The notes below the pieces were generated by a model, which worked only from the letters and a program-made list of their open reading frames with translations, was not told where the DNA came from and did not search any database. 64,000 nt of DNA from positions 35,235 through 99,234 of the forward strand of contig CANKMW010000020.1 in the NCBI GenBank assembly GCA_947483555.1. Direction: 5' to 3'. This DNA is from Myxococcales bacterium. Lineage in GTDB: Bacteria > Myxococcota_A > Polyangia > Haliangiales > Haliangiaceae. This document shows, in pieces, positions 8,319 to 21,226 of this stretch (its first letter is position 1; the number at the start of each line of letters is the position of its first letter). Position numbers and translations under genes: made by a program.

Positions 8319-9152
8319 ATGACCATGAACCCTATCCATCACTCCTGGCGCGGCGCGCTCGCGTTGCTGGTCCTGATCTCCGCATGCGGCGACGAGGAGA
8401 ACGTCGATCCCGACGACGCGCGGCCGATCGATGCTGACGTGACCGACCCTCCGCCGGCGGTCGACACCTGGCGTCAGGTCGAGCATCTGGCGCGGCCCGG
8501 CATCGCCGAGGCGCTCCTGATCAACAACGACTTCCTGGCCGGCTACAACGGGACAGCGCCGGCCTTCGCCGGGGTCCCGGCCGGCACGCTGACCATGGTC
8601 GTCGGCGAGGCCAAGACCGTGCTCAAGGCGATCTACCTCGGCGTCTGCCTGATCAACGGCAACGTCCCGGGGCTGACCGCCGCCACCGGCTTGAAGCCAG
8701 CCGGCATGCAGTGCGTCGAGATCGGGGCAGCGATGTTCTCCGACGGCGCCGCGACCACGCTGAAGGCGCCGGTGGCGACCGCGGCCCAGGCCTATGCCGA
8801 CGCCGTGTTCGATCAGTTCGAGCCCGACGTGATGCGCATCGACACCGCGGTCGCGAGCGGCTACCTGACGCTGTGCGGCGCGGCCGATACCAAGCCGCTG
8901 CTGTGCGGTGGTCGCCAGCTCACCGACGACTCGATCGACATCACCTACGATTATCTGCTCGCCGGTGCGGCGAGCCACCTGGCGACCTTGCCGGCCCAGT
9001 TCAACGCGCTGGTCAGCGATGGCGTCCAGTACGACTCGGGGGCGGCTGGCACCCAGAACTCGGGCAACGTGACCCCACCGGATCCGACCAACCGGAACCA
9101 GTTCCATCCGGCGGTGGCGGCGACGTTCCCGTACTCGGCCGCGCCGCACTGA
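8319..9152 (+). CDS. DUF4331-like lipoprotein, C-terminal half
   Basis: 277 residues, starting at ATG 8319 or at 8325, where AGG is better spaced. It carries a lipobox (LISACGD), then an Asp-rich linker and LARPGIAEALLINNDFLAGY. That segment resembles the R-x-G-P-L-V-N-E segment that opens the C-terminal half of DUF4331 proteins. The remainder is helical, with Cys residues that may pair. With the preceding gene it looks like a DUF4331 protein split into two separately exported polypeptides. A frameshift is unlikely because each half has its own start and signal. Confidence 0.55.
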   Translation: MTMNPIHHSWRGALALLVLISACGDEENVDPDDARPIDADVTDPPPAVDTWRQVEHLARPGIAEALLINNDFLAGYNGTAPAFAGVPAGTLTMVVGEAKTVLKAIYLGVCLINGNVPGLTAATGLKPAGMQCVEIGAAMFSDGAATTLKAPVATAAQAYADAVFDQFEPDVMRIDTAVASGYLTLCGAADTKPLLCGGRQLTDDSIDITYDYLLAGAASHLATLPAQFNALVSDGVQYDSGAAGTQNSGNVTPPDPTNRNQFHPAVAATFPYSAAPH

Positions 9153-9385
9153 CCCACGCACCGTCGGTCCGCCCCGCCCACCAGCGAGCCCATCCCGGGC
9201 TCATCCGGCGCCTTCGCACCGGGCCTGGTCGGCGGGGCTTCCTGGTTCCGGAAGCCGGCTCAGGGCCCCACCGTGTGGCCATCAGGGTATCCTCCGCTCG
9301 CGGCCGGTCCGGGGAGGATCCGCCGTCCCGTCATGGACCCACCTGCCGTGCGACGTCGTCGCCTGGGAACCCGCTGTCGTGGCGG

Positions 9386-10453
9386 ATGTCGGATCGTTGC
9401 TATGCGATCGCGCTGTTGCTGACCGCCATAACGTTGGTGATCGGTGGCGCCCAGGCCGCGGGCGGCTGGCCGTTCCTGCCGCCGGAGAGCGAAGCCGCCG
9501 ATCTGGTCGGCTTCAACGTCGCCGCGTGCCTGTCGTGGGCGGCGCTGGCCGCGGTGGCGCGGGCCGGCCGCAGCTACGACGCCGCCGCGATCCCGCTCGC
9601 CATCGCCACCGTCGTGCTGTACGCGGTCACGCTCGCCGCGTTCACGCTGTTCACCGGGCCGTTCGGCGCGCCGGGCTGGGTCGGGTTCCTCGGCGGCGCG
9701 GTGATCGGGTATGTCCTGTTCCCACGCTGGGTGTCGCTGAGCGGCCTGTTCCTCTATGTCGCGCTGGTGGTCGGTGGTGCGGTGATGATGGCCGGCGGTC
9801 GCTTCGACGGCACGCTGCTGGGACCGGCGGCGCGGGTGGTCCAGCTCGACGAAGCGGCGATCGTGCGCGGCGCGGTGTCGTCGCTGCTGATGAGCGGGCT
9901 CACCTTCACGATCATCATGTGGATCATCGACCGCTGGCGCGACCGCGAGGCCCGCTTCGAGCGCCTGGCCACCACGGACCCGCTGACCGGGGTCGCCAAC
10001 CGACGCCTGCTGTTCGACCAGTCGAAGCGCGAGCTGGCCCGCACCCGCCGCTACGGCACGCCGACGTCCTTGATCATCGTCGACCTCGATCACTTCAAGG
10101 GCATCAACGACCAGTACGGACACCTGGTCGGCGACCTGGCCCTGACCCACGCCGCCACCGTGCTCGGCGACGCCATCCGCGACGCCGACATGATCGCCCG
10201 CTACGGTGGCGAGGAGTTCGGCATCCTCCTGCCGATGACCGATCTCGACGGTGCCTTCGAGGTCGCCGAGCGCTGCCGATCGCGGCTCGCCGATCGGCCG
10301 TTCGTCGCCGATTGCGGCTCGGTTTCGATCACCGCCAGCCTGGGCGTCGCGTCGACGTCCAAGGACGGCAACGTCGACGAGCTGCTCCGCCGCGCCGACG
10401 ACGCGCTGCTGCGCGCCAAGTCGCTCGGCCGCAATCGCATCGAGAGAGGCTAG
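9386..10453 (+). CDS. Membrane diguanylate cyclase (GGDEF)
   Basis: 355 residues. The N-terminal half has about six hydrophobic segments (residues 5-180), a membrane sensor of the MASE type. A short helix with EARFERLATTDPLTG leads into the GGDEF domain (about 190-353). The active site is GGEEF in RYGGEEFG, with the DLDHFKGIND metal/GTP loop and an I-site RDAD five residues before GGEEF. It should therefore make c-di-GMP and be product-inhibited. No EAL domain is present. The start is uncertain: the ATG at 9386 lacks a good ribosome site, and a TATCCT box lies at 9288. It is a single-gene unit. Confidence 0.85.
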   Translation: MSDRCYAIALLLTAITLVIGGAQAAGGWPFLPPESEAADLVGFNVAACLSWAALAAVARAGRSYDAAAIPLAIATVVLYAVTLAAFTLFTGPFGAPGWVGFLGGAVIGYVLFPRWVSLSGLFLYVALVVGGAVMMAGGRFDGTLLGPAARVVQLDEAAIVRGAVSSLLMSGLTFTIIMWIIDRWRDREARFERLATTDPLTGVANRRLLFDQSKRELARTRRYGTPTSLIIVDLDHFKGINDQYGHLVGDLALTHAATVLGDAIRDADMIARYGGEEFGILLPMTDLDGAFEVAERCRSRLADRPFVADCGSVSITASLGVASTSKDGNVDELLRRADDALLRAKSLGRNRIERG

Positions 10454-11004
10454 GCCCTGGCGTGACTATTCCAGTGCGCGAGTGTCAGTCAGCCGGTCTT
10501 GTGAAGCTCGGCCGCGTGGCCCTCGACCTGTCGTGATTTGACGGTCGACGCGGCCCGCTGGGAGAGATCGTAACGGCAGGATCCCCGGCGCCGCGACTAT
10601 CCGGCCGACCGGGCCGCTGGGTCAGAACTCAACGCTCAAGCGGCCATCAACGCTCGGGCACGAACGTCGATCAGTCCGCGCTCCCGTGTCTATCTCCGTC
10701 GCTGCGAACCGCGGTGGTGGTGCGAGCACGGAGGCGTGGTGGGGCCGCCCGCCCGAGCGCGGCCCACGTGGGACGGCGCGACGTCCGCAGCTCCACGGGA
10801 GGGCAGCCCGAGTGGATCGATCCGCGAGCTCCGCGGTGGCAGCGCTTGGCGTGGTCATCCCAAGCGAGGACCCGGCGCGCAGGACCACGTGGGTCGTCGC
10901 GATGGGCAGGCCCCACCGCGCCGGCCGCCGCACGGCACGCCGGGACGGGAGCATCACCAGATCCCGCTCCGCGCCGACGACGCGCTACCGCGCGCCAAGG
11001 TCGA
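10454..11004. other. 551-bp non-coding stretch with possible GGDEF relic
   Basis: Frames here lack ribosome sites and recognisable motifs. At 10967-11000 the sequence closely repeats 10384-10420 of the diguanylate cyclase gene and would encode RADDALPRAK against RADDALLRAK. This is perhaps a remnant of a partial duplication, or a chance match to the common C-terminal GGDEF motif. Otherwise I see nothing definite. Confidence 0.4.
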
Positions 11005-13344
<2,340 letters not shown>

Positions 13345-13471
13345 CGTCTTCACCTTTGTTCGCCTCATACCACAACTGGTTCGGACGCCCGGCCGAGCGA
13401 TGTTCTTCCGGTCCTGATCGGTCCTACCCCGTCCTACCTCACGCCGATCACCGTTATCCGGGCGAATCGGT

Positions 13472-13969
13472 TCAGGGCTTGCAGCTGAGCGCGACCAGCT
13501 GGCCGGTTCCGCCACGCAGCGAACGCCCGACCACCAGAAAATCGCCGGCGTCGACCGCGACCTTGCTGTCGAGCACGCGCTTGCCGTCGCTGTCGTCGAG
13601 GGTGATGCCGAGCGCGACGCGGGCCTTCTTGGGGCCCCGCGCGGTCACCTCGCGCAGGATCAAGCCGGCCTTGCCGTGGACCAGCGTCAACGTGCTCCCC
13701 TTCATCAGCTCCAGCGTCACCGTGTGCGCGCCGAGCCGCTTGAAGGTGTTCCACGACGAGAACGGCGGCTTCTTCAGCTTCTTCTCGAGCGGGCGCAAGG
13801 CGGGGTCGACCGCCGGGGCGTCGCTGGTGGAGGCCTCGATCTCGAGCACCGTGCAGGCCACCGGGGCGTCGGCACGCGCGTCCGTCGGGTCGAAGAACCC
13901 GAGCAGGACAGCGCCCGCGATCAGCGCCCCAGCGGATCGACGTACCGACGTCAGTCTCGATCGTTTCAT
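13472..13969 (-). CDS. Secreted protein of unknown function
   Basis: 165 residues. A signal peptide runs to ARADA (about residue 34). The mature part of about 130 residues has two Cys (in VACTV and LSCKP) that could form one disulfide, and a beta-rich pattern around TVTLELMKGSTLTLV. The ATG overlaps the stop of the anti-sigma-like gene by 4 nt, so it belongs to the sigma operon. It may be a target or a periplasmic signal partner of that system. That is inference, and no family is recognised. Confidence 0.6.
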   Translation of the reverse strand: MKRSRLTSVRRSAGALIAGAVLLGFFDPTDARADAPVACTVLEIEASTSDAPAVDPALRPLEKKLKKPPFSSWNTFKRLGAHTVTLELMKGSTLTLVHGKAGLILREVTARGPKKARVALGITLDDSDGKRVLDSKVAVDAGDFLVVGRSLRGGTGQLVALSCKP

Positions 13970-14577
13970 ATCCCCTCCAGAACGTCGTCCGGGGTCACCC
14001 AGATCACGGCGGTGTCACTGCCCCCATCCTCGCCCTCGATCGTGAACACCGTACCGGTCCCGCCCGACACCTCGAGCGATTCGACCTCGGGCGGGGTCGC
14101 CACCAGCACGATCGGATCGCGGGGTTCTGGCCCCGCGCTGCTGCCGGTCACCGGCACCTCCACGGTGCGGATCTCGACCTGCGGCTCGGCGCGCAACACG
14201 AACGCGAGGGCCGCCACGGCGCCGGCGGAAAGCGCTCCGGTGAGCAGGTGCCCGCGATGGACGTCGACCCACTGCATGAGCCGGACCCACATCCCACTCG
14301 ACTCCACCGCCGCCGGCGCGGCGCGGACCGCCTCGTCGACACTGGCGGTCGGAGCGTCGAGGCGGCGCTCGACCAGCCCCCACAGGGCACCGAGCCGATC
14401 CTCGGCATCATCGGCGGCCAGCTCGAGGTGACCACGCACCAGCTCCCCGACCTGGCGAAGGCCGGCGATCTTGGCCGCCCCGGCAGCGCCGGCGGCGCGC
14501 TCGACCGAGCTCGCCTCGGCAGCGTCGAGCTCGCCGTCGGCCAGCATCATCAGATCGGGGTCGGTTACCTTGGACAC
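13966..14577 (-). CDS. Probable membrane anti-sigma factor
   Basis: 203 residues from GTG 14577, which has AGGA upstream. A GTG at 14613 overlapping the sigma stop is an alternative. It opens with DPDLMMLADGELDA, a typical anti-sigma helix start, continues through a helical cytoplasmic domain to about 120, one transmembrane segment (TGALSAGAVAALAFVL) at about 128-145, and an extracytoplasmic tail with beta potential. The zinc-binding HxxxCxxC motif of ZAS anti-sigmas is absent. Position directly after the sigma gene supports the role. It probably holds the sigma at the membrane until an envelope signal arrives. Confidence 0.65.
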   Translation of the reverse strand: MSKVTDPDLMMLADGELDAAEASSVERAAGAAGAAKIAGLRQVGELVRGHLELAADDAEDRLGALWGLVERRLDAPTASVDEAVRAAPAAVESSGMWVRLMQWVDVHRGHLLTGALSAGAVAALAFVLRAEPQVEIRTVEVPVTGSSAGPEPRDPIVLVATPPEVESLEVSGGTGTVFTIEGEDGGSDTAVIWVTPDDVLEGI

Positions 14578-14612
14578 GGGTTTCCTGGGAAGGTTAGGTG
14601 CGGGTCGCAGCA

Positions 14613-15311
14613 CTATGACGAGGGATCCTCGGCCTCTGATTCAATGTCGCGGCGATCTTCCGCCGGGCCAGCCGCTTCCAGGCCGGCCGGTCGATCGTAG
14701 AGATCTGCCAGGCGCTTCTGCATGTTGCGCCGAGCATGGAAGAGCCGGGACATGATGGTCCCCTTGCTGCATTCCATCGCCTGGGCCATTTCCTCGTAGG
14801 AAAGGCCCTCCAGCTCGCGCATGACCAGCACCGCCCGGTGATTGGCGGACAGCTCGTCGAGGGCGACCGCAACCCGGTCCCGGATCTCCTTGTCCATCAG
14901 CGCGCGGCCAGGATTTCCCCCCACAATCCGCGGTATTAGCGACTCTTCGCCGAGTGCCCCTTCATCAAGGTTGCCGTCCGCAAAGTCGACCACCTTGTGG
15001 CGCCGGTTCTTGCGCAGGTGGTCGATCGCAAGGTTCATCACGATCCGGTAGAGCCAGGTATAGAAGCTCGCCTGGCCCTCGAACTTGTCGAGGTGCCGGT
15101 GGGCCTTGATGAAGGCATCCTGGACCACGTCGAGCGCATCGTCGGGGTTGCGAACCACCCCGAACGCCAGTGAATAGGCGCGACGGCTGTAGCGTTCGAA
15201 CAGCGAGCGAAACGCGGCTCGGTCGCCCTGCTGCGCCAGGGCCACCAGCTTGCGATCGTCCCCCACGTCCCGGGCGGGACGGGTGATCGCCTGCTGGGCC
15301 GGCTTGGTCAC
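14613..15311 (-). CDS. ECF-type RNA polymerase sigma factor
   Basis: 232 residues from a GTG. Region 2 is clear ([15 protein letters not shown], then [20 protein letters not shown], which binds the -10 element). Region 4 has the helix-turn-helix [21 protein letters not shown] variable linker of about 35 residues separates them. This matches RpoE/CarQ-like ECF factors. A TATAAC box ends 7 nt before the GTG, suggesting a leaderless mRNA. It heads a run with the anti-sigma and a secreted protein and is divergent from the DUF4175-MoxR-BatA cluster, a likely but unproven target. Confidence 0.88.
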   Translation of the reverse strand: MTKPAQQAITRPARDVGDDRKLVALAQQGDRAAFRSLFERYSRRAYSLAFGVVRNPDDALDVVQDAFIKAHRHLDKFEGQASFYTWLYRIVMNLAIDHLRKNRRHKVVDFADGNLDEGALGEESLIPRIVGGNPGRALMDKEIRDRVAVALDELSANHRAVLVMRELEGLSYEEMAQAMECSKGTIMSRLFHARRNMQKRLADLYDRPAGLEAAGPAEDRRDIESEAEDPSS

Positions 15312-15318
15312 GGTCGCG

Positions 15319-15324
15319 GTTATA
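15319..15324 (-). promoter_or_regulatory. -10 box TATAAC, leaderless type
   Basis: On the minus strand, TATAAC ends 7 nt before the GTG of the ECF sigma gene. It sits in GGTATAACC, a short symmetric sequence. Confidence 0.45.
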
Positions 15325-15379
15325 CCGCACGGGGTAGGAGCCGTCGCCAGATCCCTCTCTCATGTGTGCATGGGCGCGG

Positions 15380-15385
15380 TAGACT
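15380..15385 (+). promoter_or_regulatory. -10 box TAGACT
   Basis: GGTAGACT lies 36 nt before GTG 15421. If used, it excludes the upstream ATG at 15370 as start of the DUF4175-like gene. Confidence 0.35.
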
Positions 15386-15420
15386 CCTCGGATCGGACGA
15401 GCACCCTCGTCCGGGGTGCC

Positions 15421-18400
15421 GTGTCGTTGCCGCTAGCCTCCATTCGAACCTTCCTGGCCGCCGTGCGCGCGCGCTTGCGCCGCAACGCCGCCGCGGCCGC
15501 GGTGATCGCGGCGATGGCGAGCGTTGCCGCGCTGGCGCTGGCACTGCCGCTCGCCGCGTGGGCGGTGTCGCCGACCCGCGCGACGGCGCTGGCGATGATC
15601 GCGACCGCCGGGATGATCGTCGCGCTGGGTTCGATCGCCGTCGTGGTGCTCGGTCTTGTGGTGCCGGCGCGGCGCTGGAAGAGCGACGCGGCCGTCGCGC
15701 GGTGGGTCGGGGTTCGCGAAAAACCGCTGGCGTCGGATCTGCTGTCGACCGTCGAGCTCAACGCGGCTCCGCCGGGGCCGAGCGCGGCGTCGCCGGCGCT
15801 GATCGCCGCGCTCACCGACGTGACCAGCGCGCGCGTCGGGCGCATCGACGTCAGGGCGCTGATCGATCGCCGCTGGGTGCGGCGCGGCGGGATGATCCTG
15901 GGCGGGCTGGCGCTGGCCCACGGCGCGGCGCTGGCGTTCGCGGGCGGCGCGATCGCCGGCGGCTGGCACCAGCTCTTCGAACCGCCGGCGCGGCCGTTCG
16001 GCGGCGCCGCTCAGTCACCGGTACCGCTGGCCGGCGATCTCGGGATCGTGCTCACGCCACCGGCGTACAGCCGGCGCACACCGTTGCACCTGCCGTCGAC
16101 CGCCGGCGACTTCCGGGCCCTGGCCGGGACCCTGGCCCGGTTCTCGACCCGGCCACTCGACGCGGTCGGCACGCTGTCGATCGTGCTCGAGCGTGACGGC
16201 GCGGAGCCCGAGCTGGTCGAGCTGTCGGCGACCGGCGACGGCGAGGTGGCCGGCGAGATCACCATCACCACCGCGGCACGCTATCGCTTCCAGAGCGAGC
16301 GACCGGGCGGACAGCGAACCATCGAGGCGGTCGCCCACGTCATCGAGCTCGAGCCCGACCAGGCGCCCGCGGTCGAGCTCTACGCGCCGGGCGACGATCT
16401 CGACGTCACCGACATGAAGCGCGTGGAGCTCGCGTATGTCGTCGAGGATGATTTCGGCGTCGGCAAGGTCGAGCTGGTGTGGGACGTGAACGGTCGCCTC
16501 GAGCGCAAGGCGCTGGCCAACCTGCCGAACGCGCCCGGCCGCGCGCAGGGCAAGGTGGTGTGGGATCTCGCCGAGGTCGCGCTGCCACCCGGCGCGCTGG
16601 TCACGTACCACCTCGAGGCCCTCGACAACGACACCGTCGACGGCCCCAACGTCGGCCGCTCGCGCGACCTGCGCCTGCGCGTGTTCTCGCCGCGCGAACG
16701 CCACGAGCAACACCTGGCCCGGCAGGCCGAGCTGGCCGAGAAGGTGCTGGGAGCCCTGGGCCAGCGGCTGACGACCGTCGATCCCGGCGCCCCGCCACGC
16801 GACGAGCTGCACCGCCAGCTCGCCGACATCACCGTCGAGCTCGGCACCCTGGCTGCCGCCTACCAGGCCGACACGCTCGCCGACGACGGGCTGCGCGAAG
16901 CCCTCGAGGCGATGCGCGGCCGCATCGACAAGCTGGTCGCGCTCGAAGCCCGTCAGCTCGATCGCGAGGAGGCCGCGCTGGCCGCCGCGACCAAGCGCGG
17001 CGCCGCCCCACCACGGCTGGCGCCCGCGCGCTGGACCGCCGTCGACAAGCAGGCGGTCGCCGAGCTCGAGGATGATGCGCTGTCGCTCGCCGACTGGCTC
17101 GAGCGCGAGCAGATGGAGGGCATGCTCGACGTCGCCGACGAGATCGACGCCCACCAGAGGCGACTCGCCGAGCTGCTCGCCGAGTACGCCCGCACCGGCG
17201 ACGACAAGCTCAAGGCCGAGATCCTGCGTCAGATCCGCGCCATCGAGCAGCGGCTGGCCGAGCTGGCCGGCAAGCGCCGCCACGTCGCCGAGGATGTGCT
17301 CGATCAGTTCGTGCACGCCCAGGCGCTGCAGGACCAGCGCAACGAGGGCTGCCTCGATGAGGTCCGCCGCCTGGTCGACAAGGGCAACGCGGTCGCCGCC
17401 CAGGCCGCGCTCGAGCGTTGCCGCCACGGGCTCGACGACGCGGCCGCCGCGATGGAGACGGCGTTGCGGGGGCTGCGCGGTGATCGTTTCGCCGACGGCG
17501 AGAAGAAGCTCGACGAGCTGCTCGACGAGCTGGCCGACGTCACCCGCGAGGAGGCCGACATCGCGGCCGAAGCCGACCGGGTCTTCGAACGTTATGCGGA
17601 ACGCGCCGACGATCTCATGCACGACCTGGCCCGCGGCGCGCAACGTCGCCTCGGCGCCACCGTCGATCGGCTGCAAGAAAAGCTCGACCGGGTCCCCGAC
17701 GGCGGCCTGACGCCGTTCGCGCGCGAGGAGCTGGAGATCGTCGACAAGCGCCTGACCGACCTCGAGCGGATGCTCACCGACGGCGACATCGCCGAGGCGC
17801 TGGGCATGGCCCGCCAGGCCCGCCAGTCGCTCGAGACCGTGGCCGGAGAGCTCGACGCCGCGCTCGCCGACGACCCGCGCTCGCCGTGGGCGCCGGCGAC
17901 CTCCGATGCGCTCGACGCCGTCGAGTCCGCGCACCCGCTCGCCGACAAGCTGGTCGACGAGCTCGAGGCGATGACGCCCTCGCCCGACCAGATCCTGGGC
18001 GCCGACGACAAGCGCCGCATGGACGCGCTGCGCCGCCGCCAGGGCATGAACCGCGATCGCGCCCGTCGCCTCGGCGAGCGGGCCAAGACGGTGCCCGGGC
18101 TGCCCGGCGATGCCGGTGCCTCGATCGCGCGCCGGCTTGGCGAAGCCGGGACCCCGATGGACAACGCCGAGCAGCGCATGGCCAAGCGCGATCCGTCGGG
18201 CGCCCGCGACGAGGCGCGGGCGGCCGCCGAGGCGCTCGAGCGCGCCCGGCAGGAGGCCCAGAAGGCGGCCCGCCAGGCGCAGTCCCAAGGCGACGCCGCC
18301 ACCGGAGACGAGCCGGTGCGCATTCCGGGCGCCGACGAGTACCGGGCCCCCGAGCGATTCCGCGAGGACCTGCTCGAGGCGATGAAGCGACGGGCGCCCA

Positions 18401-18450
18401 GCGGTTACGACGAGCAAGTGCGGCGCTATTACGAGGAGCTGATTCGATGA
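15421..18450 (+). CDS. DUF4175-like membrane protein with long coiled coil
   Basis: 1009 residues from GTG 15421 (GGGG upstream). ATG 15370 would add 17. Two transmembrane segments lie in the first 80 residues and a third near 160-185. A beta-rich domain (about 185-420) includes YVVEDDFGVGKVELV. A Glu/Ala/Arg-rich helical coiled-coil region extends to the C-terminus. The layout matches the large DUF4175-type proteins that occur beside MoxR and BatA genes. It probably forms an envelope-attached scaffold. The stop overlaps the ATG of the next gene, starting a coupled five-gene run. Confidence 0.7.
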   Translation: MSLPLASIRTFLAAVRARLRRNAAAAAVIAAMASVAALALALPLAAWAVSPTRATALAMIATAGMIVALGSIAVVVLGLVVPARRWKSDAAVARWVGVREKPLASDLLSTVELNAAPPGPSAASPALIAALTDVTSARVGRIDVRALIDRRWVRRGGMILGGLALAHGAALAFAGGAIAGGWHQLFEPPARPFGGAAQSPVPLAGDLGIVLTPPAYSRRTPLHLPSTAGDFRALAGTLARFSTRPLDAVGTLSIVLERDGAEPELVELSATGDGEVAGEITITTAARYRFQSERPGGQRTIEAVAHVIELEPDQAPAVELYAPGDDLDVTDMKRVELAYVVEDDFGVGKVELVWDVNGRLERKALANLPNAPGRAQGKVVWDLAEVALPPGALVTYHLEALDNDTVDGPNVGRSRDLRLRVFSPRERHEQHLARQAELAEKVLGALGQRLTTVDPGAPPRDELHRQLADITVELGTLAAAYQADTLADDGLREALEAMRGRIDKLVALEARQLDREEAALAAATKRGAAPPRLAPARWTAVDKQAVAELEDDALSLADWLEREQMEGMLDVADEIDAHQRRLAELLAEYARTGDDKLKAEILRQIRAIEQRLAELAGKRRHVAEDVLDQFVHAQALQDQRNEGCLDEVRRLVDKGNAVAAQAALERCRHGLDDAAAAMETALRGLRGDRFADGEKKLDELLDELADVTREEADIAAEADRVFERYAERADDLMHDLARGAQRRLGATVDRLQEKLDRVPDGGLTPFAREELEIVDKRLTDLERMLTDGDIAEALGMARQARQSLETVAGELDAALADDPRSPWAPATSDALDAVESAHPLADKLVDELEAMTPSPDQILGADDKRRMDALRRRQGMNRDRARRLGERAKTVPGLPGDAGASIARRLGEAGTPMDNAEQRMAKRDPSGARDEARAAAEALERARQEAQKAARQAQSQGDAATGDEPVRIPGADEYRAPERFREDLLEAMKRRAPSGYDEQVRRYYEELIR

Positions 18451-20036
18451 GGCGCCGGCTCCCATGCTCGGTCATCGCGCTGGCGACCCTGGTGATGGTG
18501 ACGCCGTCCGCCGACGCGCGGCGCGATCGCTCGCTGAGCGGTGACGCGCTCAAGGCGGCGCGGATGATGAGCTCGGCGCGGGTCGGCGACGCCCGGCCGC
18601 TGATCGCCGACCTGGTCCGCAAGGCGCCCGACGCCCCCGAGGTCAAGTGGCTCGAAGCCGAGCTCGCGTTCCTCGATGGCGACTACGCCGGCGCGGTCGC
18701 CAAGCTGTCCGGGGTCCCCGATGACACCCTCGCCGGCCTCGCCGGTCAGACCCGACAGCTGGCCACCCGGACCCGTGATGTCACCAGCGGCTTCGCCCAC
18801 CAGGACTCGCCCAAGGGCCGGTTCACGATCTACTACGCCCCCGGCCCCGACGAGGTCATCGTCGAGCTCGCCGGCGAGGTGCTCGACGCCGCGTGGGAGA
18901 CCATCGGCGACGACCTCGGCTGGCGGCCGGCCGGCAAGGTCCGGGTCGAGATCGTGTCGGCGCCCGCCGATCTGGCCCAGGTGTCGACGCTGACCGAGGA
19001 GGAGATCGAGACCACCGGCACGATCGCGCTCTCCAAGTACGAGAAGCTGATGGTGGTCACGCCGCGCGCGACGCTGACCGGCTACCCGTGGATGGACACG
19101 CTCGCCCACGAGTACACCCACCACGTCATCGCCCACGCCTCGCACGACACCGTCCCGGTGTGGCTGCACGAAGGCCTGGCCCGCTTCGAACAGACCCGCT
19201 GGCGGGCCGCCCCATCGAGCGCGCTGCCGGCCACCGATCAACAACTGCTGGCCAGTGCGCTGACGCGGCGGCGGCTGATCGATCTCGACGCCATGCACCC
19301 GTCGATGGCCAAGCTACCCAGCCAGGAGGCCGCGGCGCTGGCCTACACCGAGGTGTTCACGCTGGTGGCCTGGCTCCACGGCAAGGTCGGCTATGGCGGG
19401 CTGCGCCAGGCGCTGGCGTTGCAGCAGGACGGCAAGAGCGCCCGCCGCGCGCTCGGCGAGGTGATGGGCACCAGCTGGAGCAAGGTCGAGAAGGACTGGA
19501 AGGCGCACCTGCGCACGCTCGATCTGTCGGCCGGCAAGGCGAGCGCCGGCCACGGCCGGCGGGTCCGGTTCGACAAGGGCGGCGGCAGCGACGAGAACGT
19601 CGGCATCGACGAGGTCGGCAACACGCGCGCCCGCCGGTTCGCGAGGCTCGGCGGCATGCTGCGGGCGCGCGGCATGACCGCGGCCGCCGCCCTCGAGTAC
19701 GAGAAGGCGCTGGCCGCCAGCGGCAACGTCGATCCGTACGTCGCCGGCAAGCTGGCCCGCACCTACGTCGAGCTCGGCCAGCACGACAAGGCCATCGCCC
19801 TGGCCCGACCGCTGGTCGCGCTCGACGAGCACGACGCGGTGCCGGCGGTCACGCTCGGCGTGGCGCTGGCCGCTGGTGGTGACCACGCCGGGGCCCGAGC
19901 TGCGTTCGAGCAGGCCCTCCGGGTCTCGCCGTTCGACCCGGCGGTACGATGTGGCCTCGCCGACGCCTACGACCACCTCGGCGCCGCCGCCACCGCCCGC
20001 CGCGAGCGCGCCGCGTGCGAACGTCTGCGCAACTAG
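18447..20036 (+). CDS. Secreted M61/MA-type metallopeptidase with TPR repeats
   Basis: 529 residues. A signal peptide is at 1-24. An N-terminal helical region is followed by a gluzincin-type peptidase domain. The zinc ligands are seen in HEYTH (221-225) and the downstream Glu in WLHEGLARFE (E242). The C-terminal 160 residues carry TPR-like repeats (for example YVAGKLARTYVELGQHDKAI). It is probably periplasmic. The ATG overlaps the previous stop (ATGA). In this context it may process or monitor envelope proteins for the MoxR/BatA complex, which is inference. Confidence 0.75.
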   Translation: MRRRLPCSVIALATLVMVTPSADARRDRSLSGDALKAARMMSSARVGDARPLIADLVRKAPDAPEVKWLEAELAFLDGDYAGAVAKLSGVPDDTLAGLAGQTRQLATRTRDVTSGFAHQDSPKGRFTIYYAPGPDEVIVELAGEVLDAAWETIGDDLGWRPAGKVRVEIVSAPADLAQVSTLTEEEIETTGTIALSKYEKLMVVTPRATLTGYPWMDTLAHEYTHHVIAHASHDTVPVWLHEGLARFEQTRWRAAPSSALPATDQQLLASALTRRRLIDLDAMHPSMAKLPSQEAAALAYTEVFTLVAWLHGKVGYGGLRQALALQQDGKSARRALGEVMGTSWSKVEKDWKAHLRTLDLSAGKASAGHGRRVRFDKGGGSDENVGIDEVGNTRARRFARLGGMLRARGMTAAAALEYEKALAASGNVDPYVAGKLARTYVELGQHDKAIALARPLVALDEHDAVPAVTLGVALAAGGDHAGARAAFEQALRVSPFDPAVRCGLADAYDHLGAAATARRERAACERLRN

Positions 20037-20079
20037 CTTCCTCGTCATCTGACTCATCTCCGGCCGTGCTCGAAGGACC

Positions 20080-21219
<1,140 letters not shown>

Positions 21220-21226
21220 CCCGCTG

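Noticed and set aside
7496..9152. A frameshift splitting a single DUF4331 gene
   Set aside because: Each part has its own start codon and its own export signal or lipobox, so two genes are more likely.
9236..9256. Hairpin GGCTTCC/GGAAGCC after the second DUF4331-like gene
   Set aside because: The 7-bp stem has no T run and a 7-nt loop. It is too weak to call a terminator.
10622..10957. A 111-codon minus-strand frame in the non-coding stretch
   Set aside because: It has no ribosome site, signal or motif, and codon use is biased to rare-looking Ser/Arg runs.
16015..18465. An 816-codon minus-strand frame across the DUF4175-like gene
   Set aside because: It is a shadow. The plus strand has membrane segments, coiled coil and overlap with the next gene.
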